From Actinomyces sp. oral taxon 170 str. F0386 (GTDB lineage Bacteria; Actinomycetota; Actinomycetes; Actinomycetales; Actinomycetaceae): a stretch of DNA of 38,456 bases. Positions 14,939-23,017 of this stretch are shown piece by piece. Numbering within the stretch: position 1 is the stretch's first letter; every line of letters begins with the position of its first letter. Location: positions 4,154-42,609 of the forward strand of contig NZ_GL882553.1 of assembly GCF_000195595.1 (NCBI RefSeq), in the 5' to 3' direction. The notes under the pieces are model-generated. The model saw only the letters and a program-made list of their open reading frames with translations. It searched no databases and was not told where the DNA came from. A program made the translations under genes and the position numbers.

Positions 14939-16303
14939 ATGGTCGAGTCCGCCGCCCCCGATGAGCACGTCTTCGCCGCCGACGAGCTCTTCTTCTCCAC
15001 CACGGACTCCCACGGTCGCATCCGCCGCGCCAACTCCACATTCATGCGCCTGTCCGGCTACCCGCGCGGCGCCCTGGTGGGGCGGGCCCACAACGTCGTG
15101 CGGCACGCGGACATGCCCGCCGGCCTGTTCCGCTCCATCTGGGACGCCATCGAGGAGGGCCGGGCCGCCAGCGCCTACATCACCAACCGCTCCTCCGACG
15201 ACGGCCGCTACCGCGTCTTCGCCACGATCGTGCCCTCCGGCTCCGGCTACCTGTCCGTGCGCACCCTGCCAATGCTCACCGACCTGCGCGACGACGTCGA
15301 GGCCGCCTACGCCCGGGTTCGCGACGTCGAGGAGGCCTCCGCCGCGGCCGGCTCCACCCGCCGGGAGGTGGCCGCCGCCGGACAGGCCGCCCTCCAGGCC
15401 GAGCTGCAGGGGCTGGGCTACGCCGACGCCATCGACTTCACCCGCCGGGTGCTGGTCGCCGAGGTCGGCGCGCTCCTGGCCCACGGCGTCGGCATCCCCG
15501 ACAGCCCGCAGGCCGAGGGCCCCGTGGCCCGGATCCTGTCCGCCATGAGCCGGATCGAGGCCGAGACCGCCGGGCTCGTCGGCATCCTCCAGGAGGGGCA
15601 GCGGCTCGTCGACCTCCTGGGCAGGCGGGCCGGTGAGATCGAGGCGCTCTCAGCCCGCCTGGGCGCCCTGCGCGAGGCCATGCGGGCCGTCGGGGCGGAT
15701 GTCGCGGTCCTCGGGGGCGGGCCCCGGGTCGACGACGTCGACGAGCGCTGCCGGCAGGTCGACGCCCTGGTCCTGGAGTGCTCCGAGCAGCTCCACCCGT
15801 TGCGCAGCCAGATCGAGGAGCTGCGCGGTGACCTGGACTCAGTGAGCTTCCGCGTCGCCCTGGCCCGCCTGCACAACCTGGCCGCCGGGATCTTCGCCCT
15901 CCAGATCATCGAGGGGCAGGACGAGGTCGACGCCAACGACGCCGTCGGCAGCCTCACCGAGCTGTGCTCGGCGCTGAGCGACGGCGCCGACGCCCTGACC
16001 GAGCGCGTGGCCCTGCTGGATGCGCGCCGCGAGCTCGTGGGTGGCGAGCTGGATCTCGTGGCCGAGGACCTCGGCGTCATCCAGACCCCGATCCTGGAGC
16101 TGGTCGAGGCGGCCGCGGCCGCCGGCGCAGGGCAGGCCGACTCCGTGGCCACCGCCCGCACCCTGGCCGGCCAGGGCTTCGGCGAGGCCCGGGGCCTGGC
16201 CGACCTGGCCGTGCGCGTGCGCGACCTCGAGGTCCCCTACGAGGCGGACGCCATCAACACCTGCCTGGCCGACGTGCGCGCCGCCCTGGGCGAGCTCGAG
16301 TAG
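14939..16303 (+). CDS. PAS-domain sensory protein with helical C-terminus
   Basis: 454 aa. An N-terminal PAS domain (about 12-110) has an Aer-like core: FFSTTDSHGRIRRANSTF, then LSGYPRGALVGRAHNVVRHADMP split over about 38-60, then LFRSIWDAIEEG. The HNxVRHxDMP motif is typical of flavin-binding PAS domains of energy-taxis receptors. The rest (about 120-454) is Ala/Glu/Leu/Arg-rich and probably helical or coiled-coil. There is no recognisable methyl-accepting signalling tip, HAMP, kinase, GGDEF or transmembrane segment. I chose ATG 14939 because AAGGAAGG lies just upstream and the PAS domain begins soon after; the frame is open back to 14696. The output partner is unknown. Confidence 0.8.
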   Translation: MVESAAPDEHVFAADELFFSTTDSHGRIRRANSTFMRLSGYPRGALVGRAHNVVRHADMPAGLFRSIWDAIEEGRAASAYITNRSSDDGRYRVFATIVPSGSGYLSVRTLPMLTDLRDDVEAAYARVRDVEEASAAAGSTRREVAAAGQAALQAELQGLGYADAIDFTRRVLVAEVGALLAHGVGIPDSPQAEGPVARILSAMSRIEAETAGLVGILQEGQRLVDLLGRRAGEIEALSARLGALREAMRAVGADVAVLGGGPRVDDVDERCRQVDALVLECSEQLHPLRSQIEELRGDLDSVSFRVALARLHNLAAGIFALQIIEGQDEVDANDAVGSLTELCSALSDGADALTERVALLDARRELVGGELDLVAEDLGVIQTPILELVEAAAAAGAGQADSVATARTLAGQGFGEARGLADLAVRVRDLEVPYEADAINTCLADVRAALGELE

Positions 16304-16315
16304 CCGCACGCCGGA

Positions 16316-16328
16316 GCCCGCCTCGGGC
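16316..16328. terminator. Weak hairpin between convergent PAS and rlmC genes
   Basis: GCCCG-CCT-CGGGC forms a 5-bp GC stem in the 48-bp gap between the two convergent genes. It is short and lacks a U-tract. Confidence 0.3.
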
Positions 16329-16351
16329 CGCGCCCCCTTGGAACCAACCAT

Positions 16352-17590
16352 CTAGCCACGGACCAGCTCGACGAGTACCTCGGCGTGGTCGGTGTGCGGG
16401 AACATGTCGAACAGACGGGAGCGCACCACCCGCATCGAGGGCAGGCGCGCGAGGTCCGCCGCCAGCGTCCGCGGGTTGCAGGAGGAGTAGAGCACCCGCT
16501 CCACGCCGGATGCCTCGATCCGTCCGGCCAACCGCTCCCCGATCCCGCGCCTCGGCGGGTTGACCACGAGCAGGTCCGGGCCCCGGGCACCGCAGACTCC
16601 TAAGGCACCGGCTCCTGGAGCGGCCGGGTCCAGGACTCGGGCGTCCCCGGCCTCGAAGCGCACGAGTGCCGGATCCAGACCCATGAGAGCGGCGGCCGCG
16701 TGCGCCCCGTCAATGGCCGACGCCGAGACCTCCACACCCAGCACCCGACGTCCCGGAGCCGCCAGGGCCAGGGCGAATCCGCCGACCCCGCAGAACAGGT
16801 CCCACACCCGGGCCGGTTCGGACTCCTCGACCCAGGAGCGGGCGGTGGCGTAGAGCGCCTCGGCCACGGCCGTGTTGGTCTGGAAGAAGGAACGGGTCGG
16901 CAGGTAGAGCGGCAGCTCGACGTCATCGGCGCACCGGACGGCTGAGGCACCCCCAGACGATGCCGGCAGGCTCAGGCGCATGAGGAGGCGGTCCTCCTCG
17001 GTCAGCACGATCTCCTCGGGTCCCTCGATGACGGCCTGGTGGACGCCCTGGATGTTGACACCGGCCACCGCCAGTTGGGGCAGGGACCGGCGCAGGTCCG
17101 GCAGAGCCGCGCGCAGGTGGCCCACATGGCGCCGGGAGCGCAGGACGAACCGCACCATGAGGTCGTCGTCGGGCGAGGCCGTCACCAGGATGTGCTTGAG
17201 CTCGCCGCGGCGGGCGGGCACGTCATAGGGGTGCAGGCCCAGGTCGGTGACGAGGTCGGCCAGGACCGGCAGGGCCGCCTCGATCGCCGGCACGTGCAGC
17301 GGGCAGGTGCGCAGGTCGACGCCGTGGCCGGCGGCGTCGAGGATCCCCAGGGTGGGGCGGGCGGTGGTCCCGGCCACCGCCATCTTCGCCTTGTTGCGGA
17401 AGCGTTCCGGGGCGCTCGCGGCCGGTGTCTCCCACAGGTCGGCCGGGACGTGCTCGGCCAGCAGCGCGGCCACGCGGGACTGCTTGGCGACCAGCTGGAC
17501 TGGCAGCGGCAGGGACAGGTGGGGGCAGGAGCGGCAGGTGCCGGTCTCGTGGAGCGGGCACGACGGCGTCGGCGATGCGGTCACCGACAT
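16352..17590 (-). CDS. rlmC: RlmC/RumA-family class I SAM-dependent RNA (uracil-5-)-methyltransferase
   Basis: Methylates a uracil in 23S rRNA with S-adenosylmethionine. The 412-aa product begins with an iron-sulfur cysteine cluster, CPLHETGTCRSCPHL (C11, C19, C22), with a fourth Cys in the DLRTCPLHV segment, as in RlmC/RumA proteins. SAM-binding motifs are FFQTNTAVAEALY and DLFCGVGGFALALA. The catalytic cysteine is in SSCNPRTLAADL near the C-terminus. I chose ATG 17590 (with GGGAGGGG upstream). The longer in-frame ORF to 17740 reads through the tRNA gene and is spurious. Assignment to RlmC rather than RlmD rests on the compact N-terminal cluster without an obvious TRAM domain. Confidence 0.85.
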   Translation of the reverse strand: MSVTASPTPSCPLHETGTCRSCPHLSLPLPVQLVAKQSRVAALLAEHVPADLWETPAASAPERFRNKAKMAVAGTTARPTLGILDAAGHGVDLRTCPLHVPAIEAALPVLADLVTDLGLHPYDVPARRGELKHILVTASPDDDLMVRFVLRSRRHVGHLRAALPDLRRSLPQLAVAGVNIQGVHQAVIEGPEEIVLTEEDRLLMRLSLPASSGGASAVRCADDVELPLYLPTRSFFQTNTAVAEALYATARSWVEESEPARVWDLFCGVGGFALALAAPGRRVLGVEVSASAIDGAHAAAALMGLDPALVRFEAGDARVLDPAAPGAGALGVCGARGPDLLVVNPPRRGIGERLAGRIEASGVERVLYSSCNPRTLAADLARLPSMRVVRSRLFDMFPHTDHAEVLVELVRG

Positions 17591-17679
17591 GTCCCCTCCC
17601 AGTGGTGAGCTCGTTGCCGGGCCGTGGGGTAGGTCTGAGACAGGAGTGTGCCGGGCCCCGGACGGCTGCGGGCGGTGAG

Positions 17680-17755
17680 TGGAGCCGCTTGTCGGACTCG
17701 AACCGACGACCTGCTGTTTACAAGACAGCTGCTCTACCAACTGAGCTAAAGCGGC
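17680..17755 (-). tRNA. tRNA-Thr (anticodon UGU)
   Basis: On the minus strand the 73-nt body (17683-17755) folds as a cloverleaf. The GCCGCTT/AAGCGGC acceptor stem pairs fully. The D-loop is AGCTCAGTTGGTAGAGC, and the anticodon loop is CTTGTAA with anticodon TGT, reading ACA threonine codons. The T-arm is GTCGGTTCGAGTCCGAC. The discriminator is U, and the CCA end is encoded in the DNA (17680-17682). The gene lies 89 bp upstream of rlmC on the same strand. Confidence 0.96.
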
Positions 17756-17901
17756 GCGCGGCCGGCAGGCGGCCGCAGGTGCGTGGGACAGTCTGGCACA
17801 GACGGCCCCGGGGCGGGAAACCGGCGAGGGTGAGCCTGCTTCGGCGTCGCCCTGGACCTGTGGGACGCAGCAGGTGCGGGCGCGGGGTCGGGGCGTGCGC
17901 C

Positions 17902-18867
17902 TCAGCCCTGCTCGCCCTGCTGCTCGGCGGCGCCCTCCTCGGCCGGTTGCTGCTCAGCGGGTTGCTCGGCCGGTTGCTGGGCGGGTTGCTCGGAGGACTG
18001 CTGAGTGGGCTGCGCCGTCGGTGTGGACCCGGTGACGAGCTCGGTCAGGGAGGTGGGTGACTGCAGCTTGCCCAGGTCGACCTGCTCCCCCTTGAAGAAG
18101 ACGGACGGGGTGCCCTGCAGGTCCCTGTCGGCGAAGGCCTTGTCTCCGAGCTCGACCCACTTCTTGTACTTGTTCGAGTCGACGGCGGCCTTGAACTTGG
18201 CGGAGACCTCACTGGGGACACCCACCTTGGTGGCGGCGGTGACCAGGCTGTCCACGGTCATGAGGCTCTGGTTCTTGGTTTCCAGCACCTGGGAGAAGAT
18301 CTCGAAGGCGGCGCCGTGGAAGCTCAGGGACTGCGCCGGAGCCTCGTCGAGCACCACGCCCATGGCGTTCATGACCACGCTGGTCCACTCCTGCTTGAGG
18401 AGCTTGCAGGGGTGGAGAGCCAGAGTGATCTTCTTGTCGCTCAGGAGCTGGTTGATCTCCTGGGTGTGGATGCCCTCGAACTGGGCGCAGTGCGAGCAGG
18501 AGTAGTCGAAGTAGATGTCCAGGACGGGGGCGGAGGAGGCGACGGTGTCGGGCTTGTCGCCCTCGCCGTAGGTCCAGGAGGCGTCCGCCAGGACCTGCTT
18601 GGGAACACCGCTCTGGTTCGCCTTCTCGGTGGCCAGGCCCTTGCCCGCTGCGGGGAACTCCTTCTTCCCCTGGTTCTGGTTGACAGCCAGGTAACCGAGG
18701 TAGCCCAGGCCGCCGGCCAGGGCCACTCCCGTGGCCCCGATGAAGCTGCGGCGCGCGATCGCGTTGCGGTGTGCGCGGCGTTCCTCGGCCTCGCGCAGCT
18801 CCTTGGCCTTGAGGCGTGCGGCCTCGCGGCGCTGGGCCTTGGACTGGCCGGGCTGTTTAGTGGACAC
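17902..18867 (-). CDS. DsbA-like thioredoxin-fold protein, membrane-anchored
   Basis: 321 aa. A basic, helical cytoplasmic N-terminus (about 1-37, KAQRREAARLKAKELREAEE) precedes one membrane segment (about 42-63, SFIGATGVALAGGLGYLGYLAV). The rest faces outside. The thioredoxin-fold domain has a CSHC active site in DIYFDYSCSHCAQFE and a cis-proline motif GTPSVFF, as in DsbA-family oxidoreductases that form or shuffle disulfides in exported proteins. The C-terminal 45 residues are a degenerate Gln/Pro/Ala/Glu repeat tail. I chose GTG 18867 with AAGGAG about 7 nt before it; an upstream ATG at 18894 would add 9 residues without a ribosome-binding site. Confidence 0.85.
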   Translation of the reverse strand: MSTKQPGQSKAQRREAARLKAKELREAEERRAHRNAIARRSFIGATGVALAGGLGYLGYLAVNQNQGKKEFPAAGKGLATEKANQSGVPKQVLADASWTYGEGDKPDTVASSAPVLDIYFDYSCSHCAQFEGIHTQEINQLLSDKKITLALHPCKLLKQEWTSVVMNAMGVVLDEAPAQSLSFHGAAFEIFSQVLETKNQSLMTVDSLVTAATKVGVPSEVSAKFKAAVDSNKYKKWVELGDKAFADRDLQGTPSVFFKGEQVDLGKLQSPTSLTELVTGSTPTAQPTQQSSEQPAQQPAEQPAEQQPAEEGAAEQQGEQG

Positions 18868-19101
18868 GCGGTGCTCCTTGTGGTGCGGTGGCAAGCGGAC
18901 GACGTAGGTGAATAATCAACGAGTTACAGTTGTAGCGATGCCATTCTGCCTGACGATGCAGTCCGAAACCACGCCTGACGTCTGCCGGTGGCGGATTGTG
19001 ACGCATCGGTCGTTGCCTGTGCCCGTCCGTGCTGAAGGATGCCGCGGAGGGGCTCCTCTGCGTTGAGGGCAAGACGGTCGGTCGCCACCCGCCTACGATT
19101 T

Positions 19102-21201
19102 TCAGTCTCCGAACGGGGCGGTGCTGGGGACTGGGGCCAGTCCGGCAAAGTTCAACAGGAGCGCGATGACGCCAATGGCGAGCAGGATCGTTGTGATGCG
19201 CCTTCTGCTGTGATCGCTGTGGGTGAGCATATTGATGATATGTGCGCCGCCTCGTCGGGTGGCCGCGCCCCACGGAACCAGCCACAGGACAAGAAGGTAG
19301 AAGGCGACTTCCAGCAGGAAGAATAGGATGAAGCGGGTGAGAAGAGGGACCGAGCCAAGAGATGAAGGACTGTCCTCCATGATTCCAGTGACGTTGGAGA
19401 TCCATAGGGTGAGGGCTGCGACCATCAGGCCCAGGATGAAGGCGAAGCCAGTGGACAGCAGTGAACGTAGCAAGTACCACGGGGTTGCCACCCACATGCG
19501 AGAGGTGTCCGACGGCGAGGCGGAGCCGCGTTGCAGTCGGTTCCAGCGCCGAGCATCCTGAGCTCGGCCTACAGTGCCGGCGATCACTGCGAGAACTGCT
19601 GCGAGGATGGCCATCCACCCCGGCCTCATGATCCCCAGGGCGGACATTGCGAACCACAGGGCCAGCATCACCCGCGGGCGACGCTGAGGCTCCTGCGCCC
19701 AGTCGGGCAGGTCGGCCGTACGGGTGGGGGCGGTGAACCGACGGACCTGTGCGGGCCGAGCACCGGTCGCCATCGGTCCGGCCATCGCGCCGGTCGCCGG
19801 CATGGCCGCTGGTGCGGGGCCGGCAACGGGCCTGGGGTAGGCGGACGGGGAGGCCGTCGGGTGATACCCCGAGTAGGGGAACATCGGCACCTGTCCGGAC
19901 GGTGCGGGCCGCGGGTAGGCCCCCGACGGCGTCACAGGAGCGGGGCTCCCGGCGCCGTACTGCATCGACTGCGCTGACTGTGCCATCCCTGCCGGCATCG
20001 GTGAGCCGTTCTGGTACCACGACCGAGGCGGGATGGCGGGCGGGGGCTGGACCGAGGCCGCTGAGGAAGCCGACGGCGCACTGTAGCCGTAACCGCCCTC
20101 AGCACCGGAGGCCGCCGAGACGGGGCTGCCGTAGACTGCGGGGGAGGCCGAGGTCGCGCCGTAGGCGTCTTGAGGGGATCCCTGGGTCGGGCCGTAGCCC
20201 GGGGCGACGCCGTAACCCGGCGCCGTGCCGTACCCCGTGAACGTGTTGGTGCTCCTCTCCGACTCCTCGGAGCCGGGCTCGTCCTCCTCCGGCCCCAGGA
20301 GCCGGTCGACGGCCTCCTCGCCGGTGCCGCCCTCGGCGATCTCGTCGAGCACCTCCAGCAGTCCGTCCGGGCCTAGTCGGTCCTTCGCCTCCGGGGCGAG
20401 CGCTGCCGTGAAGGCCCTGGCCAGCGCAGGGCTCTCCTGCTCCAGGGTGCCCAGCTCCGGGGTGCCCCCGTAGACGCGGCGGAAGACCACCTGCCATGCG
20501 CCCGAGCCGAAGGGCGCCAGCCCGGTCACGGTGAACAGCAGGACGCCCGCGCAGGCGTACCAGTCGACGTCGGCGGTCGGCTCCCCGCCGTCGAGCATCT
20601 CCGGGGGGATGAAGCCCGGTGTCCCCGTGACCTGACCGGTCTGGGTGAGGCGGACGTCGTCGGCCACCTGGGCGATGCCGAAGTCGATGAGAACCGGGCC
20701 CTGCGCGCCGAGCATGACGTTGGAGGGCTTGAGGTCGCGGTGGATGACGCCAGCGGCGTGGACGGCGCGCAGTGAGTCGACCAGCCCGTGAGCCAGGTCG
20801 GCCAGGTCGCGGGCGTCGGTGGTCAGGTCGTAGACGCCCTCGTGCTCCACCTCGTGCTGGAGGGTGGGGCCCTCGACGAGTTCGGTGATGACGAAGGTGA
20901 CCCCCATCGAGCCGTCGCCGGTCTCGATGTCCAGGATGCGGGCCACGCGCGTGTCCCTCACCCGAGCCAGGACGCTGGCCTCGCGGTCCAGGCGGCGCCT
21001 GGCCGTGGGGTCCGCGGCGATCTGGGGGTGGAGGATCTTCATGGCCACGTGGCGGCCGCCCTCGTCGGTGGCCTCCCAGACCACGCCCATTCCCCCGGCG
21101 CCCAGGCGACGCAGAAGCCGATAGCCCCCTACCAGGGTGCCAGCGCGCAACTTGCTCAGGGTGACCGGCTCTCCCGGGTGCGCGTCGAAGTTCTGCGTCA
21201 T
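19102..21201 (-). CDS. Membrane Ser/Thr protein kinase (PknB-type catalytic domain)
   Basis: 699 aa. The Hanks-type kinase domain occupies about 20-300: glycine loop LGAGGMGVV (33-41), catalytic lysine K55 in VAMK, HRDLKPSN (154-161, D156), DFG (173-175), and activation segment GTPGFIPPE. A low-complexity Pro/Gly/Tyr/Ser/Ala linker (about 320-500, with GYG and PGYG repeats) follows. The C-terminus holds at least four hydrophobic segments (MLALWFAMSALG, AFILGLMVAALTLWIS, FILFFLLEVAFYLLVLWLV, ILLAIGVIALLLNF) rather than the single helix plus PASTA domains of PknB. The kinase is probably active on cytoplasmic targets. I chose ATG 21201 over the in-frame GTG at 21210 because TACTGT lies 7 nt before the ATG. 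Confidence 0.88.
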   Translation of the reverse strand: MTQNFDAHPGEPVTLSKLRAGTLVGGYRLLRRLGAGGMGVVWEATDEGGRHVAMKILHPQIAADPTARRRLDREASVLARVRDTRVARILDIETGDGSMGVTFVITELVEGPTLQHEVEHEGVYDLTTDARDLADLAHGLVDSLRAVHAAGVIHRDLKPSNVMLGAQGPVLIDFGIAQVADDVRLTQTGQVTGTPGFIPPEMLDGGEPTADVDWYACAGVLLFTVTGLAPFGSGAWQVVFRRVYGGTPELGTLEQESPALARAFTAALAPEAKDRLGPDGLLEVLDEIAEGGTGEEAVDRLLGPEEDEPGSEESERSTNTFTGYGTAPGYGVAPGYGPTQGSPQDAYGATSASPAVYGSPVSAASGAEGGYGYSAPSASSAASVQPPPAIPPRSWYQNGSPMPAGMAQSAQSMQYGAGSPAPVTPSGAYPRPAPSGQVPMFPYSGYHPTASPSAYPRPVAGPAPAAMPATGAMAGPMATGARPAQVRRFTAPTRTADLPDWAQEPQRRPRVMLALWFAMSALGIMRPGWMAILAAVLAVIAGTVGRAQDARRWNRLQRGSASPSDTSRMWVATPWYLLRSLLSTGFAFILGLMVAALTLWISNVTGIMEDSPSSLGSVPLLTRFILFFLLEVAFYLLVLWLVPWGAATRRGGAHIINMLTHSDHSRRRITTILLAIGVIALLLNFAGLAPVPSTAPFGD

Positions 21202-21585
21202 GGCCCCCACAGTACCGGGCTATATCGGCTCGTGGGCACCGCGCCCCTGTGGGGCTATTCGCCCGACTGTGGGCCATGTCGCGGGAGAAAAGCCAGCTCT
21301 GGAGCGGCATTGCCGGCAGTGGCCCAGTCCGTTTCCGACGGCGGGGATGGGGAGGTCTATACCGGCCGCTCCTCAGGGACGGGCCGAGGCTCGACCGAGC
21401 TGCGCCGAGGCCTCATCGGGGTGTCATCGGTGACCGGTGAGCGACGGTTGAGGGTTCACCGGCCCGACGACGGCCTTTCGCCGTCATTGCGGAGGAAGAC
21501 CAACCTGACAGTTCTCTGTGAATCGCTGGTCAAAGTGGGGAACGTGTGTCAAAATGAGCCCGTCCACGGTCGAACGGCTGACCGC
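21202..21585. other. Divergent intergenic region between kinase and msiK
   Basis: This carries the kinase -10 box and the probable msiK promoter. TGGTCA (21527-21532) and CAAAAT (21550-21555) are 17 bp apart on the plus strand and would start transcription shortly before the structured leader. Nothing else is evident in the 21215-21526 stretch. Confidence 0.4.
21209..21214 (-). promoter_or_regulatory. -10 box for a probable leaderless transcript (kinase)
   Basis: TACTGT on the minus strand is followed by 7 nt and then ATG 21201. The -35 region shows no good match. Confidence 0.45.
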
Positions 21586-21645
21586 GGTACGTGTCAATGC
21601 GGACACGCATCGGCACCTTTCACGACGGATCGTCCGGCACGTACC
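21586..21645 (+). ncRNA. Structured 5' leader of msiK, candidate msiK RNA motif
   Basis: GGTACGTG (21586-21593) pairs perfectly with CACGTACC (21638-21645). It encloses two hairpins: ATGCG-GACA-CGCAT (21597-21610) and GACG-GAT-CGTC (21624-21634). Together they form a compact three-way junction ending 24 nt before the msiK ATG. A conserved RNA named the msiK motif has been described bioinformatically in actinobacterial leaders of this very gene, which supports the call. Its ligand is, to my knowledge, not established. I matched position and architecture, not a covariance model. Confidence 0.6.
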
Positions 21646-21669
21646 TGCCGGTGAAGGGAAGCACCACCC

Positions 21670-22797
21670 ATGGCAACTGTTACTTTCGAGAACGCCACGC
21701 GCATTTACCCGGGCAATGACCGCCCCAGTGTTGACGCTCTCAACCTCGAGATCGCCGATGGCGAGTTCCTCGTACTCGTTGGCCCCTCCGGCTGCGGTAA
21801 GTCCACCTCCCTGCGCATGCTCGCGGGCCTGGAGGACGTCAACGCCGGCCGCATCCTCATCGGTGACCGCGATGTCACCGACGTTCAGCCCAAGGACCGT
21901 GACATCGCCATGGTCTTCCAGAACTACGCGCTCTACCCGCACATGACCGTCCACGACAACATGGGCTTCGCCCTGAAGATCGCGGGCACCCCCAAGGCCG
22001 AGATCGACAAGCGTGTGCGTGAGGCCGCCAAGATCCTGGGCCTGACCGAGTACCTGGACCGCAAGCCCAAGGCGCTCTCCGGTGGTCAGCGTCAGCGTGT
22101 GGCCATGGGCCGTGCCATCGTGCGCAAACCCAAGGTCTTCCTCATGGACGAGCCGCTGTCCAACCTGGACGCCAAGCTCCGTGTCCAGACCCGTACCCAG
22201 ATCGCCTCGCTCCAGCGCTCGCTGGGCGTCACCACGGTCTACGTCACCCACGACCAGACCGAGGCCCTCACCATGGGTGACCGTATCGCGGTCCTCAAGG
22301 ACGGCGTGCTCCAGCAGGTCGGCACCCCCCGCGAGATGTACGACCACCCCGCCAACGAGTTCGTCGCCGGCTTCATCGGTTCGCCGGCCATGAACCTGGG
22401 GCAGTTCACGGTCAAGGGCGACGTCGCCACCGTCGGCGCCGCCAAGATCCAGCTGTCCAAGGCGACGCTGGACGCCATCACCTCCGAGGACGGCGGCAAG
22501 GTGACCATCGGGTTCAGGCCCGAGTCGCTCGACGTCGTCTCCGCCCAGGACGAGCACTCCATCCCGGTGCGCCTGTCCTTCGTCGAGGAGCTGGGCTCGG
22601 ACGCCTACATCTACGGTGAGCTCGTGGGCGCCGAGGACTCCGAGGCCAAGCTCGGCTCCGGTGAGGACTCCAGTCAGATCATCGTGCGCGTGCCCCCGCG
22701 TACCGCCCCCGAGCCGGGCGAGACCGTCTACGTGCGGATCCGCCCCGGTCAGGAGCACATCTTCTCCGCCTCCACCGGCAAGCGCCTGCCTGCCTGA
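21670..22797 (+). CDS. msiK: Multiple-sugar ABC transporter ATP-binding protein (MsiK/UgpC/MalK type)
   Basis: Energises carbohydrate ABC importers by ATP hydrolysis. The 375-aa product has the Walker A motif GPSGCGKST, Q-loop VFQNYALYPHMTV, ABC signature LSGGQRQRVAMGRA, Walker B VFLMDEPLSNLD and H-loop YVTHDQTEA. It also has the C-terminal OB-fold (TOBE/MalK) region from about 240 (GFIGSPAMNL, IGFRPESLDV). No permease or binding protein is adjacent. This is typical of actinobacterial MsiK, a shared ATPase serving several sugar transporters. GAAGGGAAG lies about 9 nt before the ATG, a probable structured RNA leader lies just upstream, and a strong terminator follows. Confidence 0.93.
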   Translation: MATVTFENATRIYPGNDRPSVDALNLEIADGEFLVLVGPSGCGKSTSLRMLAGLEDVNAGRILIGDRDVTDVQPKDRDIAMVFQNYALYPHMTVHDNMGFALKIAGTPKAEIDKRVREAAKILGLTEYLDRKPKALSGGQRQRVAMGRAIVRKPKVFLMDEPLSNLDAKLRVQTRTQIASLQRSLGVTTVYVTHDQTEALTMGDRIAVLKDGVLQQVGTPREMYDHPANEFVAGFIGSPAMNLGQFTVKGDVATVGAAKIQLSKATLDAITSEDGGKVTIGFRPESLDVVSAQDEHSIPVRLSFVEELGSDAYIYGELVGAEDSEAKLGSGEDSSQIIVRVPPRTAPEPGETVYVRIRPGQEHIFSASTGKRLPA

Positions 22798-22804
22798 GGA
22801 CGCT

Positions 22805-22852
22805 CATGACGACGGCGCCGCTCCCTCTCCCGGGGGCGGCGCCGTCGTCATG
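22805..22852 (+). terminator. Terminator of msiK
   Basis: CATGACGACGGCGCCGC (22805-22821) is perfectly complementary to 22836-22852, giving a 17-bp stem with a 14-nt loop, starting 8 bp after the stop codon. It is the strongest simple hairpin in the window. Confidence 0.85.
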
Positions 22853-23017
22853 CTCACCGGTGCGGAGCCGGGTGGGCCGGCGCTGGGCTATGAGTCGGCT
22901 CGACGTCGTCACCGGCCCGTTCAGTGAGACCTGGATCGCTCCCGAATCCTCTCAAGATGCGGACCGCGGTTCCCGCCCTGAAGGGCGAAGAAAGCCCTGG
23001 CCTGAAAGAATGACGCC

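Noticed and set aside
17591-17740. Longer rlmC frame extending upstream to 17740
   Set aside because: The added codons lie on the tRNA-Thr gene and beyond; the ATG at 17590 has a ribosome-binding site and gives the normal N-terminus.
17938-18010. Degenerate tandem repeats in the 3' part of the DsbA-like gene
   Set aside because: They encode the Gln/Pro/Ala/Glu tail in frame and are ordinary low-complexity coding sequence, not a separate element.
21670-22758. 424-aa minus-strand ORF over msiK (21484-22758)
   Set aside because: It is antisense to an unmistakable ABC ATPase and carries no motif.
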